Positions 10,977 to 21,339 of a stretch of 64,000 bases of DNA are shown here, piece after piece. Source of the stretch: Trichobilharzia regenti (lineage: Eukaryota > Platyhelminthes > Trematoda > Strigeidida > Schistosomatidae); assembly GCA_944472135.2 (NCBI GenBank), contig CALYDD020000407.1, positions 62,001 to 126,000 of the forward strand, written 5' to 3'. The notes below the pieces were generated by a model. The model searched no databases, was not told where the DNA came from, and worked only from the letters and a program-made list of their open reading frames with translations. A program made the translations under genes and the position numbers. Every line of letters starts with the position of its first letter. Position 1 is the stretch's first letter.

Positions 10977-11012
10977 CCCAGACATCAGATGAATGTAATA
11001 CAGATATCTGGG
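10977..11012 (-). promoter_or_regulatory. LINE-A1 3'-UTR structured module
   Basis: On the element strand, CCCAGATATC ... GATGTCTGGG can pair as a stem and is followed by a T-run and TTAATGCGAAGACAATATTTCTATATCTC. The same layout is seen at 1722-1758 and 20963-20998 (LINE-A), 38194-38219 and 55399-55434 (LINE-C) and 54070-54103 with its repeats (LINE-D), with different stem bases. It is probably an RNA element used by the retrotransposition machinery; the function is inferred. Confidence 0.5.
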
Positions 11013-11917
11013 AAAAATAAAGCTTGAAGTCAATTCTCTTATATAACTTTGTTGTGAGCAGCACCCATGGCTTAAAGATTATTGATGTATTATGTTGAGA
11101 TCAGTGATATATTTATTCCATTTTTTCAGCACTCTTATCGTAGTTTCATAACAGGAAAGAAATTTGATCGTGGATACGAAAACTAAATAAGGTCATGTTG
11201 GGTTGTTTTACTGCATCAAATGGTGCCGAGGTCGATTCCAGAATCCTCCATTTGCTCCATTTGTGTCTGCATGGCGGACTGTATTCGTAAGTTGAGTAAA
11301 ACGTTGAAAACTGTTTGAAAACCAGTTGCTTCTTCATTTCAGATCATGAATACTCATTTACAGCATGTTCGCCAGCGTCTTCAAATGGTAGAATTGGATC
11401 GTTCATGGAATTTGAGTGGTTATGAGATAGACGGTTTGGAATTAATCCTCATTTCAGTTTAGATGCAGGGTTGTTCGACCTCGACCAGAAGATGAATAGG
11501 AGCAGCAAAATACCAGAAAGAGAAAGTATGTGAACATGAAAAGAACATTAATACATGATTCATTTATAAATGTTTATCTTAATTATACTTAAGTAAACAT
11601 TTTTCTATATTGTATCTGCGTTTTCACGTATTTATGCGAAGTCTTAGAGTTTATTTAATGTCATAATGTGTATTAATAGTCTGAGCGTTTTTATTGTTCT
11701 AATGACTGATGCGTTTTAGAAATAAGTAATGGGTTCTGGTAGGGATAGTCTTTAGAATAAAACAGTTTACATAGCAAGCGTTTGAAGGTTACAATGAGGG
11801 ATAGGTCCTATTTCTAAGGGTAGACTAATCCTGTATGTTCCGTACTATGTCTTTATGCATCCATGCTGCTAGTTTATTTATAGTTTAAAGATTGCTAAGG
11901 GTGTTGAAGTGCGTCTT

Positions 11918-14900
11918 TTAGGTGCTGTAGTAGATTAGTGCTTGATTCGTTCTAGGAGTAAATAGTTTATTAATATAATCTGTAGAGTGCAACAGTCTGT
12001 ATAGAGAGCGTTTGAAGCTTGTAACCGAAGAGCAAGTTCTGATATCTAGGGGTAGGCTATTCCATATTTTAGAATACATGACTGTGAAGAAGTTTTCACG
12101 GAGTGTTGACTTAAAAGAATGAGTTGTCACTGTGGAAGTTTGGTTACGCAGATCGTAAGAACCTTCCTGTGCGAATTGTATGTCCCTGTTACCTGAGAAA
12201 GATATTTTGTGAAGGACCTTAAAGAAGAATATTAGGTTTATAATAAGTCGCCTTGTCCAAAGTGGGTCGAGTTTTAGGATCATGCACCGTGAGATGTAGT
12301 CTTTCTTACAATCGTAGCCAAGCAGTTTTGAGGTAAAATATCGTTGGATACTTTCCATCCTTAGCTTGTCACGTGTGCGAGTGCTGCTTATAATAAATGG
12401 ACAGTATTCTAGTAGTGGTCTGACACATGTTTTGTACAGAATTAGCTTGGCTTCATTGTCGTGAAAGTTCCTGAGTATGCATCCTAAGAGCATCCTCGAT
12501 TTTCTAGTCTGTGATGCTACTTGCTCTGAGAATGTCAAGTCACTAGAGTACCTCAGGCCTAGGTCAACGACATTTCGGAGTCTTGTTAGGTTAGCAGATT
12601 GGAGCGTTAATTTCAGGTCGATTGAGGGTGCACCGAAGCAGATCCAGCCACATTTGTTCAGATTAAATTGGAGATTCCATAGGGACGACCAAGCAGCCAT
12701 TTTATCTAATTCCTTCTGTACTACATTCTCGAAGTTCCCTAAGTCATCACGTTGGAATGTATAAGCTACTTTTAGGTCATCTGCAAAGATGAATGGTTTC
12801 CCGTGCGTGAAGCAAGCGCATATGTCATTGATGTATAGTGTAAATAGGAGGGGTCCAATGACACTACCTTGTACTACACCAGAAGTGATAGGGCTAGGTT
12901 TGGAGGTTGCAGACCCGAGTTTAACTATTTGGGACCTATTGTTAAGGAATGATTTAAGCCATCCTAATAATGGGTCACGTATTCCTAAGGAGTTCAGTTT
13001 ATTTGTTAGCAGTAAATGGTCAACACGGTCAAATGCCTTAGAAATGTCAAAGTAGATGACAAGTACTAGTTGCCGTCTGTCACGACTGCTGGTTACAAAA
13101 TTGAAGAAGTCTAGGTGACATGTTAAACATGATCTGGATTTCAGGAATCCATGTTGGTTCGGACTTATGATGTTGCAGCTAAGCATGTGTTTGATTAGGT
13201 TATCTTTGACTAGTCTCTCCATGATTCTAGATGCTATAGGTGTGATATTGATTGGCCGGTAGTTACTGACTTCAGTTTTCGAGCCAGATTTGTGTTTAGG
13301 CATAATGAATGTAGTCTTCCATATGTCAGGGTAAGTTTGGGTTTCTAGGGACATTGTGAATATTTTAAGCAGTAGTAGAGGAATGTCAGGGCCACCATAT
13401 TTATAGAAGTAAGATGATATACCGTCGGTACCGAAACCTTTTGAACTTTTGAGGGTTCTTATAGTTTGGTTAATGTCAGCGTAAGTGAATTGAACAGTGC
13501 TAATTTGGTTTGGTGTCAGTGGAGTTGGTGCCATTTTAGTAATAGGGTGTATATCGAGTAGCTGGACTGAGGGCTTAAGGTAGTTACCTGCAAACGTTTT
13601 GTTGAATAGTTCACATATGTCTGCAGAGTTAGTGCATAGCCTGCCTTTGTCTATGAGGAGAGGAATGCTGTGATTTTTGCGATTCATTCGCTTCCTTAAG
13701 ATTTCTGTGAGTGCATACGCTCTAGCAGGACTGGCTACTGCGATGCGTTCTTCCTTTCTCATACGGAAATCTTGAGCTTGTGTGATGGAGCTAAGGGTTT
13801 TAAGTATTAGACCTAGAGTGCCAAAGTCGTGGTGTTTGAAGTAACTTGTTGAGAGTTTCTTCAGTTTCTTACGATCCTTTGGTTTTATGAATGACTTTCT
13901 GTGTGGGGAAACCTTTAGTGTTTGGAGTGGAATGACAGCATCTAAGCATATGTTTGAGTTATGGTAGAAGATGGTTAGGGCTCTCGATAGGTCATCAGTA
14001 GTGAAGTATTCATCCCATTTGGAGGATCTTAGCATCGATTCAACTAAGGCCCAGTTTGCCTTACTATAGTTCCTATATATTACTTGTTGTGAAGTGGAGG
14101 TATGAGATGCATTGCTACTCAGCGGAATTGGCAGTGCACACATTACTGTTTTGTGGTCGCTCCCTGGGAACTCAGAACCTACTAGCGTTGAAAGGGGGCT
14201 TATATTGTGGCAGAAGATTAAGTCTAGTACGTTGTTACCTCTTGTGGGAGTAGTGACAGTTTGTTTCCAGCCAAGTATATCCAGTGTGTCTAAGAACTTG
14301 TCAAATTTAGTTGGACCTGTGGGTATATCCCAGTTGATTTCAGGTAAGTTAAAGTCCCCACATAGGATCTTATGATCGTATTGTAAGTCGGTTAATTGCT
14401 CCAGAGTATTAATGAGTTGGGTCTCGTAGTTACTAAAGGTGCCAGGTGCTCTGTAGGAGCATCCAATTAGTGCTGTTACGTTATTTAAGTGTACATTAAC
14501 CCATAGAGTCTCAGGCATGTTAAGTGTACTACTTTCTAGCTGTGATACAGTAAGTTCATTCAAGAAGTACATGAGACAACCCCCTCCCTTACCACCTTCC
14601 CTGTCACACCGAAAGTGTGTGTAGTTATCTAAGCTTATTTCATCATCCAGGATGTCCGAATGACACCAAGTTTCAGTGATGACAATTACAGGGGGTTTGT
14701 ATATTACTGTGAGTGCTCTGAGCATCGGCAATTTATTTAGAACAGATCTAGCATTTATGAGGATTACGTAAAGATGAGAGTTGAAGTAGCATTTGAAGTA
14801 TTTAAGTTCGTTAGTCAGCCCCGAATATGGTTCAGCACCCAGTAGTTCTGCTGGACATGACGATCCTATGTTAAGAGGAGTTCCAGCATCATGCTCACCT

Positions 14901-15208
14901 ATGTCTATCGAGTTGTTGTGTGCTGTTTTCGGTGGAGAATTAGGAGTTGGAGTACTGGATTTGCTATAGACTAAGGAACTTTTATTTTTAGTTAGGTTAC
15001 AGAAGTGGGTAGGGTTCTTTATTTGGCCTATACTTGTGCAAGTGTCAAGTGTGTCCAATGGATACGGGTGCACTAGACCGTTCCTGTTTTCATGCAAGGA
15101 GGGAGCCAGCACTAGTGGTTTAGGAGTGTTAACATCCCTACCAGCTGTTTTTTCAACGCTGACAGGGACGCGGGGGATAAAAAATGATTGGATCCTTGTG
15201 ATGACCAT
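11918..15208 (-). CDS. LINE-A1 ORF2: apurinic-type endonuclease plus reverse transcriptase (1,096 aa)
   Basis: This is the catalytic protein of the element, nicking target DNA and copying element RNA in the nucleus. Residues 1 to about 135 are a low-complexity leader overlapping ORF1. The endonuclease follows with LINARSVLNK, ITETWCHS, GGKGGGCLMYF, GCSYRAPG, CGDFNLPEINWD near residue 282, LDLIFCHN and GSDHKTV near 352. RT motifs are GFGTDGIS, NYRPINITPIASRIMERL near 647, YFDISKAFDRVDH near 716, SGVVQGSVIGPLLFTLYIND and FADDLKVAY near 806. A thumb and C-terminal domain complete it. Length is normal for the CR1/Jockey group. The ATG at 15208 lies 97 nt inside ORF1, in its -1 frame, just upstream of a TTTTTTA heptamer, so ORF2 may be made by frameshifting instead of from this ATG. 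Confidence 0.93.
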   Translation of the reverse strand: MVITRIQSFFIPRVPVSVEKTAGRDVNTPKPLVLAPSLHENRNGLVHPYPLDTLDTCTSIGQIKNPTHFCNLTKNKSSLVYSKSSTPTPNSPPKTAHNNSIDIGEHDAGTPLNIGSSCPAELLGAEPYSGLTNELKYFKCYFNSHLYVILINARSVLNKLPMLRALTVIYKPPVIVITETWCHSDILDDEISLDNYTHFRCDREGGKGGGCLMYFLNELTVSQLESSTLNMPETLWVNVHLNNVTALIGCSYRAPGTFSNYETQLINTLEQLTDLQYDHKILCGDFNLPEINWDIPTGPTKFDKFLDTLDILGWKQTVTTPTRGNNVLDLIFCHNISPLSTLVGSEFPGSDHKTVMCALPIPLSSNASHTSTSQQVIYRNYSKANWALVESMLRSSKWDEYFTTDDLSRALTIFYHNSNICLDAVIPLQTLKVSPHRKSFIKPKDRKKLKKLSTSYFKHHDFGTLGLILKTLSSITQAQDFRMRKEERIAVASPARAYALTEILRKRMNRKNHSIPLLIDKGRLCTNSADICELFNKTFAGNYLKPSVQLLDIHPITKMAPTPLTPNQISTVQFTYADINQTIRTLKSSKGFGTDGISSYFYKYGGPDIPLLLLKIFTMSLETQTYPDIWKTTFIMPKHKSGSKTEVSNYRPINITPIASRIMERLVKDNLIKHMLSCNIISPNQHGFLKSRSCLTCHLDFFNFVTSSRDRRQLVLVIYFDISKAFDRVDHLLLTNKLNSLGIRDPLLGWLKSFLNNRSQIVKLGSATSKPSPITSGVVQGSVIGPLLFTLYINDICACFTHGKPFIFADDLKVAYTFQRDDLGNFENVVQKELDKMAAWSSLWNLQFNLNKCGWICFGAPSIDLKLTLQSANLTRLRNVVDLGLRYSSDLTFSEQVASQTRKSRMLLGCILRNFHDNEAKLILYKTCVRPLLEYCPFIISSTRTRDKLRMESIQRYFTSKLLGYDCKKDYISRCMILKLDPLWTRRLIINLIFFFKVLHKISFSGNRDIQFAQEGSYDLRNQTSTVTTHSFKSTLRENFFTVMYSKIWNSLPLDIRTCSSVTSFKRSLYRLLHSTDYINKLFTPRTNQALIYYST

Positions 15209-16695
15209 GGCTTATTATTCCACCTATTGTTTGATGCTAGTTGTGTCCTTGTGTGGGTTTCGTGTGTACTGCATTTTGGGTTAGTTCCCAGCAGACTTGT
15301 ACCATATATCCGGTCGAAATTTGTTTGTGTGCCATACTCTGAAGACCCTGAGTTGTTGGTAGCCGAGTTCTGACTGTTACCACTTGTACTATTTAGGGTG
15401 ACATCGTTGTGACATTGGATATTAGTGTGTGCCACGGTGCGATTTAGCACGTTGTGAGTGCTAATACTATTAACCGTGGGGAGTGTGGGCTTATTTAAGC
15501 TGCCACTGTTTTTGTTGGTATGATTTAGGGGCATATTTTCCTTATCTTTACCAATGGAATTATAGCTAGGAGAGGACAAAGTCGAGTTTCGGGGGGTTTT
15601 AACTTTTTTTCTGGGGTTATTTAGTGGCATTTTAGATTCTGCGGTGATGGGTGGTATGGTTTTATTATTTATTTGGTTACAGTCTAGTGGCCTTTCGGCT
15701 GGTGTTGCACTCTGATGGGACATTTCTGTGTGTTTTGAGAGGGGTGATGCGGTGGGGTCTACTGTATCTTTCACAGGGTTGGGGATAATGGCTTGCTGCA
15801 ATGTCCTATTACCTATTTCACAATTAGTCTTAGTGAGATAGTTGTGTGCGCGCCTTTCTATAACTGTTTTGTCCACCCCGACCTTTATATGTTTGTAGTT
15901 TCTGGCTTGCGATAGGGTGTGTTGGGAGTGAATGAATTTTCTGGTCTCTGCCGGTGTTTCGAACTGAAATCGAATAGGACAACACTTTTCATGTTGACTC
16001 TTCTTCAGCCTGTAGCACTTAGTCTTGGAGTTAGGCATTTTCGCTTCACTAAGTAAGATGCGCTGTACCTTTTTTATTGCCTCATTGTCCGGAACGTTGT
16101 AGACAATAGCACTGAGTTTTGCGTCGAGTCGTTTTGTTACTTCTGTGGTAACAAAGTTAATGAGGTTATCTACCTTAGTTACCGATTCTGTGTCAAGCTT
16201 GTTAAGGTTTACCGTTTTCATGAGGATAGTTAGAGGTGTCAGTTCACAGACCTGCGATCTGATATCGCTGATCTGATCTGATAATTTGGATATCTCGGTA
16301 TTGGTTTCGATGTTTCCAGCATTTACTGACTTGCTGTTTTTTATTTCCCTTAACTCAGCCTTAAGTTCTCCTATAGACAACTTTAGAAGTTCTATTTCTG
16401 AAGATAGTACTGAAAAAGAGCTTGATGGCTGGAGTTTCTCCATAAGCACATAAGGTGAAGGGAGGAGTTCTGTATGAGCAGAGGGTACCGAATTTTTAGG
16501 AGTAGTGCTAATACTGGCTGTCAGTACAGTTTTATTTTCAGTTTCAGCTCGACGCTTACGGCATACACGTGAGTTATGTGACTCACTATAGCCGTTTGTT
16601 GGGGGTGTGTTGCTTGATGTAGCAATCAAGGACGTTAAATTAGACACCAGTTTTACAGGGGATTGGGTTCGCTGCTTTTTACTTTGATTAACCAT
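15112..16695 (-). CDS. LINE-A1 ORF1: coiled-coil RNA-binding-like protein (527 aa)
   Basis: The start is the ATG at 16695 (MVNQSKKQRTQSPVKLV), preceded by about 130 bp of 5' UTR. Residues 1-70 are basic and Ser/Thr-rich. About 85-155 has spaced Leu/Glu/Lys/Ile residues (SSEIELLKLSIGELKAELRE, then SKLSDQISDIRSQV) that fit a coiled coil for self-association. About 195-290 is a compact domain (AIVYNVPDNEAIKKVQRIL ... CCPIRFQFETPAETRKFIH ... KHIKVGVDKTVIERRAHNYL) resembling the RRM/CTD unit of other LINE ORF1 proteins. The rest is Asn/Ser/Pro/Thr-rich. LINE-D ORF1 has the same plan. The likely role is binding element RNA as a chaperone; this is inferred from family behaviour. There is no CCHC knuckle. 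Confidence 0.85.
   Translation of the reverse strand: MVNQSKKQRTQSPVKLVSNLTSLIATSSNTPPTNGYSESHNSRVCRKRRAETENKTVLTASISTTPKNSVPSAHTELLPSPYVLMEKLQPSSSFSVLSSEIELLKLSIGELKAELREIKNSKSVNAGNIETNTEISKLSDQISDIRSQVCELTPLTILMKTVNLNKLDTESVTKVDNLINFVTTEVTKRLDAKLSAIVYNVPDNEAIKKVQRILLSEAKMPNSKTKCYRLKKSQHEKCCPIRFQFETPAETRKFIHSQHTLSQARNYKHIKVGVDKTVIERRAHNYLTKTNCEIGNRTLQQAIIPNPVKDTVDPTASPLSKHTEMSHQSATPAERPLDCNQINNKTIPPITAESKMPLNNPRKKVKTPRNSTLSSPSYNSIGKDKENMPLNHTNKNSGSLNKPTLPTVNSISTHNVLNRTVAHTNIQCHNDVTLNSTSGNSQNSATNNSGSSEYGTQTNFDRIYGTSLLGTNPKCSTHETHTRTQLASNNRWNNKPWSSQGSNHFLSPASLSALKKQLVGMLTLLNH
15135..15184 (-). promoter_or_regulatory. Candidate -1 ribosomal frameshift signal in LINE-A1 ORF1/ORF2 overlap
   Basis: On the minus strand, ORF1 reads CAT TTT TTA, giving the heptamer T TTT TTA at 15184-15178 in the X XXY YYZ phase. 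After a 9-nt spacer, TCCCTGTCAGC (15168-15158) can pair with GCTGGTAGGGA (15145-15135) as an 11-bp stem with two G-U pairs and a 12-nt loop. A -1 slip moves the ribosome directly into the ORF2 frame (next codon ATC, then CCC CGC). UUUUUUA followed by a stem at 5-9 nt is the classical -1 signal. The whole block is conserved at 27835-27884 and 34091-34140. Confidence 0.65.
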
Positions 16696-16740
16696 AACTA
16701 TTAGAAATGAGAGTTAGTGGTTACAAGTATGGAAGTGGTA

Positions 16741-16760
16741 TAGTACTTGTGCAAGTACTA
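16741..16760 (-). promoter_or_regulatory. Palindrome in LINE-A1 5' UTR
   Basis: TAGTACTTGTGCAAGTACTA lies about 45 bp upstream of the ORF1 start. It is the counterpart of the palindrome at 10514-10533, with a changed centre but intact arms, which favours a maintained dyad or hairpin. Confidence 0.5.
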
Positions 16761-16829
16761 CAACAAGATAAATTTTATGTAACGAATCACGTAAAAATGT
16801 AACGCAAACGTTGAACGTACCGCGATACG

Positions 16830-16843
16830 CTGTACTGACAGCT
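16830..16843. repeat. Target-site duplication of LINE-A1, right copy
   Basis: CTGTACTGACAGCT, identical to 10745-10758. It is followed by AGTAATAGCATTACTCC, the direct continuation of LINE-A2 ORF1. Confidence 0.9.
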
Positions 16844-17724
16844 AGTAATAGCATTACTCCTAAAAACTCAGTACCCTCTGCTCATACAGAACTCTTCCCT
16901 TCACCTTATGTGCTTATCGAAAAACTCCAGCCATCAAGCTCTTTTTCAGTACTATCTTCAGAAATAGAACTTCTAAAGACGTCTATAGGAGAACTTAAGG
17001 CTGAGTTAAGGGAGATAAAAAACAGTAAGTCAGTAAATGCTGGAAACATGGAAACCAATACCGAGATATCCAAATTATCAGATCAGATCAGCGATACCAG
17101 ATCGCAGGTCTATGAATTGACACCTCTAACTATCCTCATGAAAACTGTAAACCTTGACAAGCTTGACACAGAATCGGTAACTAGGGTAGACAACCTCATT
17201 AATTTTGTTACCACAGAAGTAACAAAATGACTCGACGCAAAACTGAGTGCTACTGTCTACAACGTTCCGGACAATGAGGCACTAAAAAAGGTACAGCGCA
17301 TCTTACTTAGTGAAGCGAAAATGCCTAACTCCAAGACTAAGTGCTACAGGCTGAAGAAGAGTCAACATGAGAAGTGTTGTCCTATCCTTTTTCAGTTCGA
17401 AACACCGGCAGAGACCAGAAAATTCATCCGCTCCCAACACACCCTATCGCAAGCCAGAAACTACAAACATATAAAGGTCGGGGTGGACAGAACAGTCATA
17501 GAAAGGCACGTATACAATTATCTCGTTTAGCCTAATTGTGAAATAAGTAATACGGCATTGCGAGCAGCCATTATTCCCAACCCTGTGAAAGATACAGTAG
17601 ACCCCACCGCATCACCACTCTCAAAAAACACAAAATTATCCCATCAGAGTGCAGCATCAGACGAAAGACCACTAGACTGTCACCAAATAAATAACAAAAC
17701 CATACCAACTAACACCGCAGAGGT
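16844..17724 (+). pseudogene. LINE-A2 ORF1, right half, with nonsense and deletion
   Basis: Continues the ORF1 cut at 10758 (SNSITPKNSVPSAHTELFPSPY...). The coiled-coil part is readable to TTEVTK, where the Arg codon CGA of LINE-A1 has become TGA (17228-17230). The RRM-like part follows in the same frame (MPNSKTKCYRLKKSQHEKC) to a stop at 17528-17530. Near 17722 the sequence jumps from ORF1 (NNKTIP..TAE) into the ORF2 endonuclease (RGNNVLDLIFCHN). Relative to LINE-A1 about 1.4 kb is deleted, including the ORF1 C-terminus, the frameshift signal and most of the endonuclease. Confidence 0.88.
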
Positions 17725-20106
17725 AATAACGTACTAGACTTAATCTTCTGCCACAATATAAGCCGCCTTTCAACCCTAGTAGGTTCTGAGTTTTCAGGGA
17801 GCGACCACAAAACAGTGATATGTGCACTGCCACTTCCGCTGAGTAGCAGTGCATCCCATACCTCCACTTCACAACAAGTAATATATAGGAACTATAGTAA
17901 GGCAAACTGGGCCTTGGTAGAATCAATGCTAAGATCCTCCGAATGGGATGAATACTTCACTACTGATGACCTATCGCGGGCCCTAACCATCTTCTACCAT
18001 ATCACTAACACATGCTTAGATGCTGTCATTCCACTCCAAACACTAAAGGTTTCCCCACACAGAAAGTCATTCATAAAACCAAAGGATCGTACGAAACTGA
18101 AGAGACTATAAGCAAGTTACTTCAAACACCACGACTTTGGCACTCTAGGCCTTATACTTAACACCCTTAGCTCCATCTCACAAGCTCGAGATTTCCGTAC
18201 GAGAAACGAAGAATGCATCGCAGTAGCCAGTACTGCTAGAGTGTTTGCACTCACAGAAATATTAAAGAAGCGAATGAACCGCAAAAAGCACAGCATTCCT
18301 CTCCTCATAGACAAAGGTGGGCTATGCACTAACTCTGCAGATATATGTGAACTATTCAAGAAAACATTTGCAGGTAACTACCTCAAGCCCTCAGTCCAGC
18401 TACTCGATATACACCCTATTACTTATATGGCATAAAATCCATCTCCACTCACACCAAACGAAATTAGCACTGTTGAGTTCAACTACACTAATATTAACCA
18501 AACTATAAGAACCCTCAAAAGTTCAAAAGGTTTCGGTACCGATGGTATATCATCCTACTTCTATAAATATGGTGGCCCTGACATTCCTCTACTGCTGCTT
18601 AAAATATTCACAATGTCCCTAGAAACCCAAAATTACCCTGACATATGGAAGACAACATTCATTATGCCTAAACACAAATCTGGCTCGAAAACAGAAGTCA
18701 GTAACTACCGCCCGATCAATATCACACCTATCGCATCTAGAATCATGGAGAGACTAGTTAAAGATAACTTAATCAAACATATGCTTAGCTGCAATATTAT
18801 AAGTCTGAACCAACATGGATTCCTGAAATCCAGATCATGTTCAACATGTCACCTAGACTTCTTCAATTTCGTAACCAGCAGTCGTGACAGAAGGCAACTA
18901 GTACTTGTCATCTACTTTGACATCTCTAAGGCATTTGACCGTGTTGACCATTTACTGCTAATACATAAGCTGAACTCCTTAGGAATACGTGACCCATTAT
19001 TAGGATGGCTTAAATCATTCCTTAACAATAAGTCCCAAATAGTTAAACTCGGGTCTGCAACCTCCAAACCTAGCCCTATCACTTCTGGTGCAGTACAAGG
19101 TAGTGTCATTGGACCCCTCCTATTTACACTACACATCAATGACATATGCGCTTGCTTCTCACATGGGAAAACATTCATCTTTGCAGATGACCTAAAAGTA
19201 GCTTATACATTCCAACGTGATGACTTAGGGTACTTTGAGAATGTAGTGCAGAAGGAATTAGATAAAATGACTGCTTGGTCTTCCCTATGGTATCTCCAAT
19301 TCAATCTGAGCAAATGTGGCTGGATCTGCTTTGGCGCACCCACAATTGACCTGAAATTAACGCTTCAATCTGATAACCTAACCAGACTCCGAAGTGTCGT
19401 TGACCTAGGCCTGAGGTACTCTAGTGACTTAACATTCACTGATCAAGTAGCATCACAGACTAGAAAATCGAGGACGCTCTTAGGATGCATACTCAGGAAC
19501 TTTCACGACAATGAAGCCAAGCTGATTCTGTACAAAACATGTGTCAGACCAATACTAGAATACTGCCCATTTATTATAAGCAGCACTCACACACGTGATA
19601 AGCTAAGGAGGGAAAGTATCCAACGATATTTTACCTCAAAACTGCTTGGCTATGATTGTAAGAAAGACTATATCTCACGGTGCATGATCCTAAAACTTGA
19701 CCCACTTTCGACAAGACGACTTATTATAAACCTAATATTCTTCTTTATGGTCCTTCACAAAATATCATTCTCAGGTTACAGTGACATACAATTCGCACAG
19801 GAAGGCTCTTACGATCTGCGTAACCAAACTTGCACAGTGACAATTCATGCTTTTGAGTCAACACTCCGTGAAAACTTCTTCACAGTGATGTATTCTAGAA
19901 TATGGAATAGCCTGTGCCTAGATGTCAGGATTCGGTCCTCGGTTACAGGCTTCAAACGCTCTCTATACAGACTGTTTCACTCTACTGATTATATCAATAA
20001 ACTATTTATTCCTAGAACGAATCAACTATTAGTCCACTACATCACTTATAAAACGCGCTTAGACACCTTTAGTACTCTAAAGACTACAAATAAACTGGTC
20101 GCATAG
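17725..20106 (+). pseudogene. LINE-A2 ORF2 remnant: partial endonuclease and full RT with two stops
   Basis: Starts in the last part of the endonuclease (NVLDLIFCHNISRLSTL, GSDHKTVICAL) and continues through the linker and RT. TAA stops occur at 18109-18111 (after KRL) and 18433-18435 (after ITYMA). From 18613 a 497-codon stretch is open, with NYRPINITPIASRIMERL, YFDISKAFDRVDH, SGAVQGSVIGPLLFTLHIND and FADDLKVAY. The same two stops recur in the minus-strand copies at 26537/26213 and 32793/32469, so these three descend from one dead template. The RT part differs from the copy at 24542-26035 by only a few residues (e.g. LSKCGW against LNKCGW). Confidence 0.9.
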
Positions 20107-21205
20107 ATGCATAAAACGACTTAGTACGGAACATACTGGAACAGTTTACCCTTAGAATTAGGACCTGTCACTTCATTATAACCTTCAAACGCTTGCTATG
20201 CAAACTGTTTCATCCCAGTGTCTATCCCAACCAGAACCCATGACTTATTCCTGAAACGCATCAGCCATTAGAACACTAAAACGCTTAGACTCATTGATAC
20301 ACATGATGACACTAAATAAACTCTAAGACTTCGCATAAATACGTGAAAAGACAACAAAAATTAAGGTAATTTCTTACTAATGTATTATATACAATTGAAG
20401 TAAACATTTATATATGCATGCAATACTAAATGTCCTTTCCATGTTCACATACTTTCTCTTTTTGTTACTCTGCTACTCCTATTCATCTTCTGGTCGAGGT
20501 CGAACAACCCTGCATCTAAACTGAAATGAGGATTAATTCCAAACCATTTATCTTTTAACCACTGAAATTCCATGAACGATCCAATTCTACCATTTGAAGA
20601 CGCTGGCAAACATGCTGTAAATGAGTATTCATAATCTGAAATGAAGAAGCAACTGGTTTTCAAACAGTTTTCAACATTTTACTCAACTTACGTGTACAGT
20701 CCGCCATGCAGACACAAGTGGAGCAAATGGAGAATTCTGGAATCGACCTCGGCACCATTTGATGCAGTAAAACAACTTCACATGACCTCATCTAGTTTTC
20801 GCATCCACGATCAAATTTCTTTCCTGTTATAAAACTACGATACGACTACTGAAAAATGGAATAAATATATCACTGATCTCAACATAATACATCAATAAAC
20901 TTTAAGCCAAGGGTGCTGTTCACAACAAAGTTATGTAAGAGAATTGACTTCACGCTTTTTTTCCCAGATATCCGTATTATATTCATCTGATGTCTGGGTT
21001 TTTTTAATGCGAAGACAATATTTCTATATTTCTTTATTTGTTTCACAAACAGAATTTATATCAGACTGTTCCGACTGACTGTCATGTCAGAGGGAACAAC
21101 CAAACTGTAAATTCACTATACATCAAATTATGTGTAATTTATATAATAACTTATCCATGCCTGTACAATTGTTATGTTCCTGCATAAACAGGAAGAAATA
21201 TATAT
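20107..21205 (+). mobile_element. LINE-A2 3' UTR and tail
   Basis: Non-coding. It contains the structured module at 20963-20998 (CCCAGATATC / GATGTCTGGG, then T-run and TTAATGCGAAGACAATA). It ends in the 3'-terminal unit GCCTGTACAATTGTTATG, hairpin TTCCTG-CATAAA-CAGGAA, and a TATATTATTATTATT tail. The first 230 bp after ORF2 match the copies at 22886-23441 closely, then similarity drops. Confidence 0.8.
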
Positions 21206-21295
21206 TATTATTATTATAAGTTTTCATAAGTGTGCATATGTTCATGCCTGTAAAAATGGCTGGTTTCTGTTACAGAAATAAAATTATTATTATAA
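21206..21295 (+). mobile_element. Short LINE-like 3' tail
   Basis: TGTTCATGCCTGTAAAAATGG is followed by hairpin TTTCTG-TTA-CAGAAA and AATAAAATTATTATTATA. This is the same CCTGTA..TGG-hairpin-microsatellite layout as the LINE-A, -C and -D ends but with different sequence. It is probably the extreme 3' end of another, heavily 5'-truncated LINE or a SINE. Confidence 0.5.
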
Positions 21296-21339
21296 GCGAG
21301 CTAGCATTAGATTGGGTAAGCTGATAATTTTAATATTTC

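Larger units (their letters stand above)
10759..16829 (-). mobile_element. LINE-A1: full-length CR1/Jockey-like LINE with intact ORF1 and ORF2
   Basis: About 6.07 kb. Reading right to left: a 5' UTR from GTATCGCGG at 16828, ORF1 (16695-15112), ORF2 (15208-11918), a 3' UTR of about 1.16 kb and a TA-rich tail ending next to the 14-bp target duplication. The 3' UTR contains a hairpin module (10977-11012) and a 3'-terminal hairpin (TTCCTG-CATAAA-CAGGAA). Both ORFs are unbroken, the ends match other copies and the target duplication is perfect, so insertion looks recent. It landed in ORF1 of a plus-strand relative. Confidence 0.92.

Noticed and set aside
15146..15160. A-run GAAAAAAC in the LINE-A overlap as a second slip site
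   Set aside because: The ORF1 codons are TTG AAA AAA CAG, so the phase gives G AAA AAA, not A AAA AAC.
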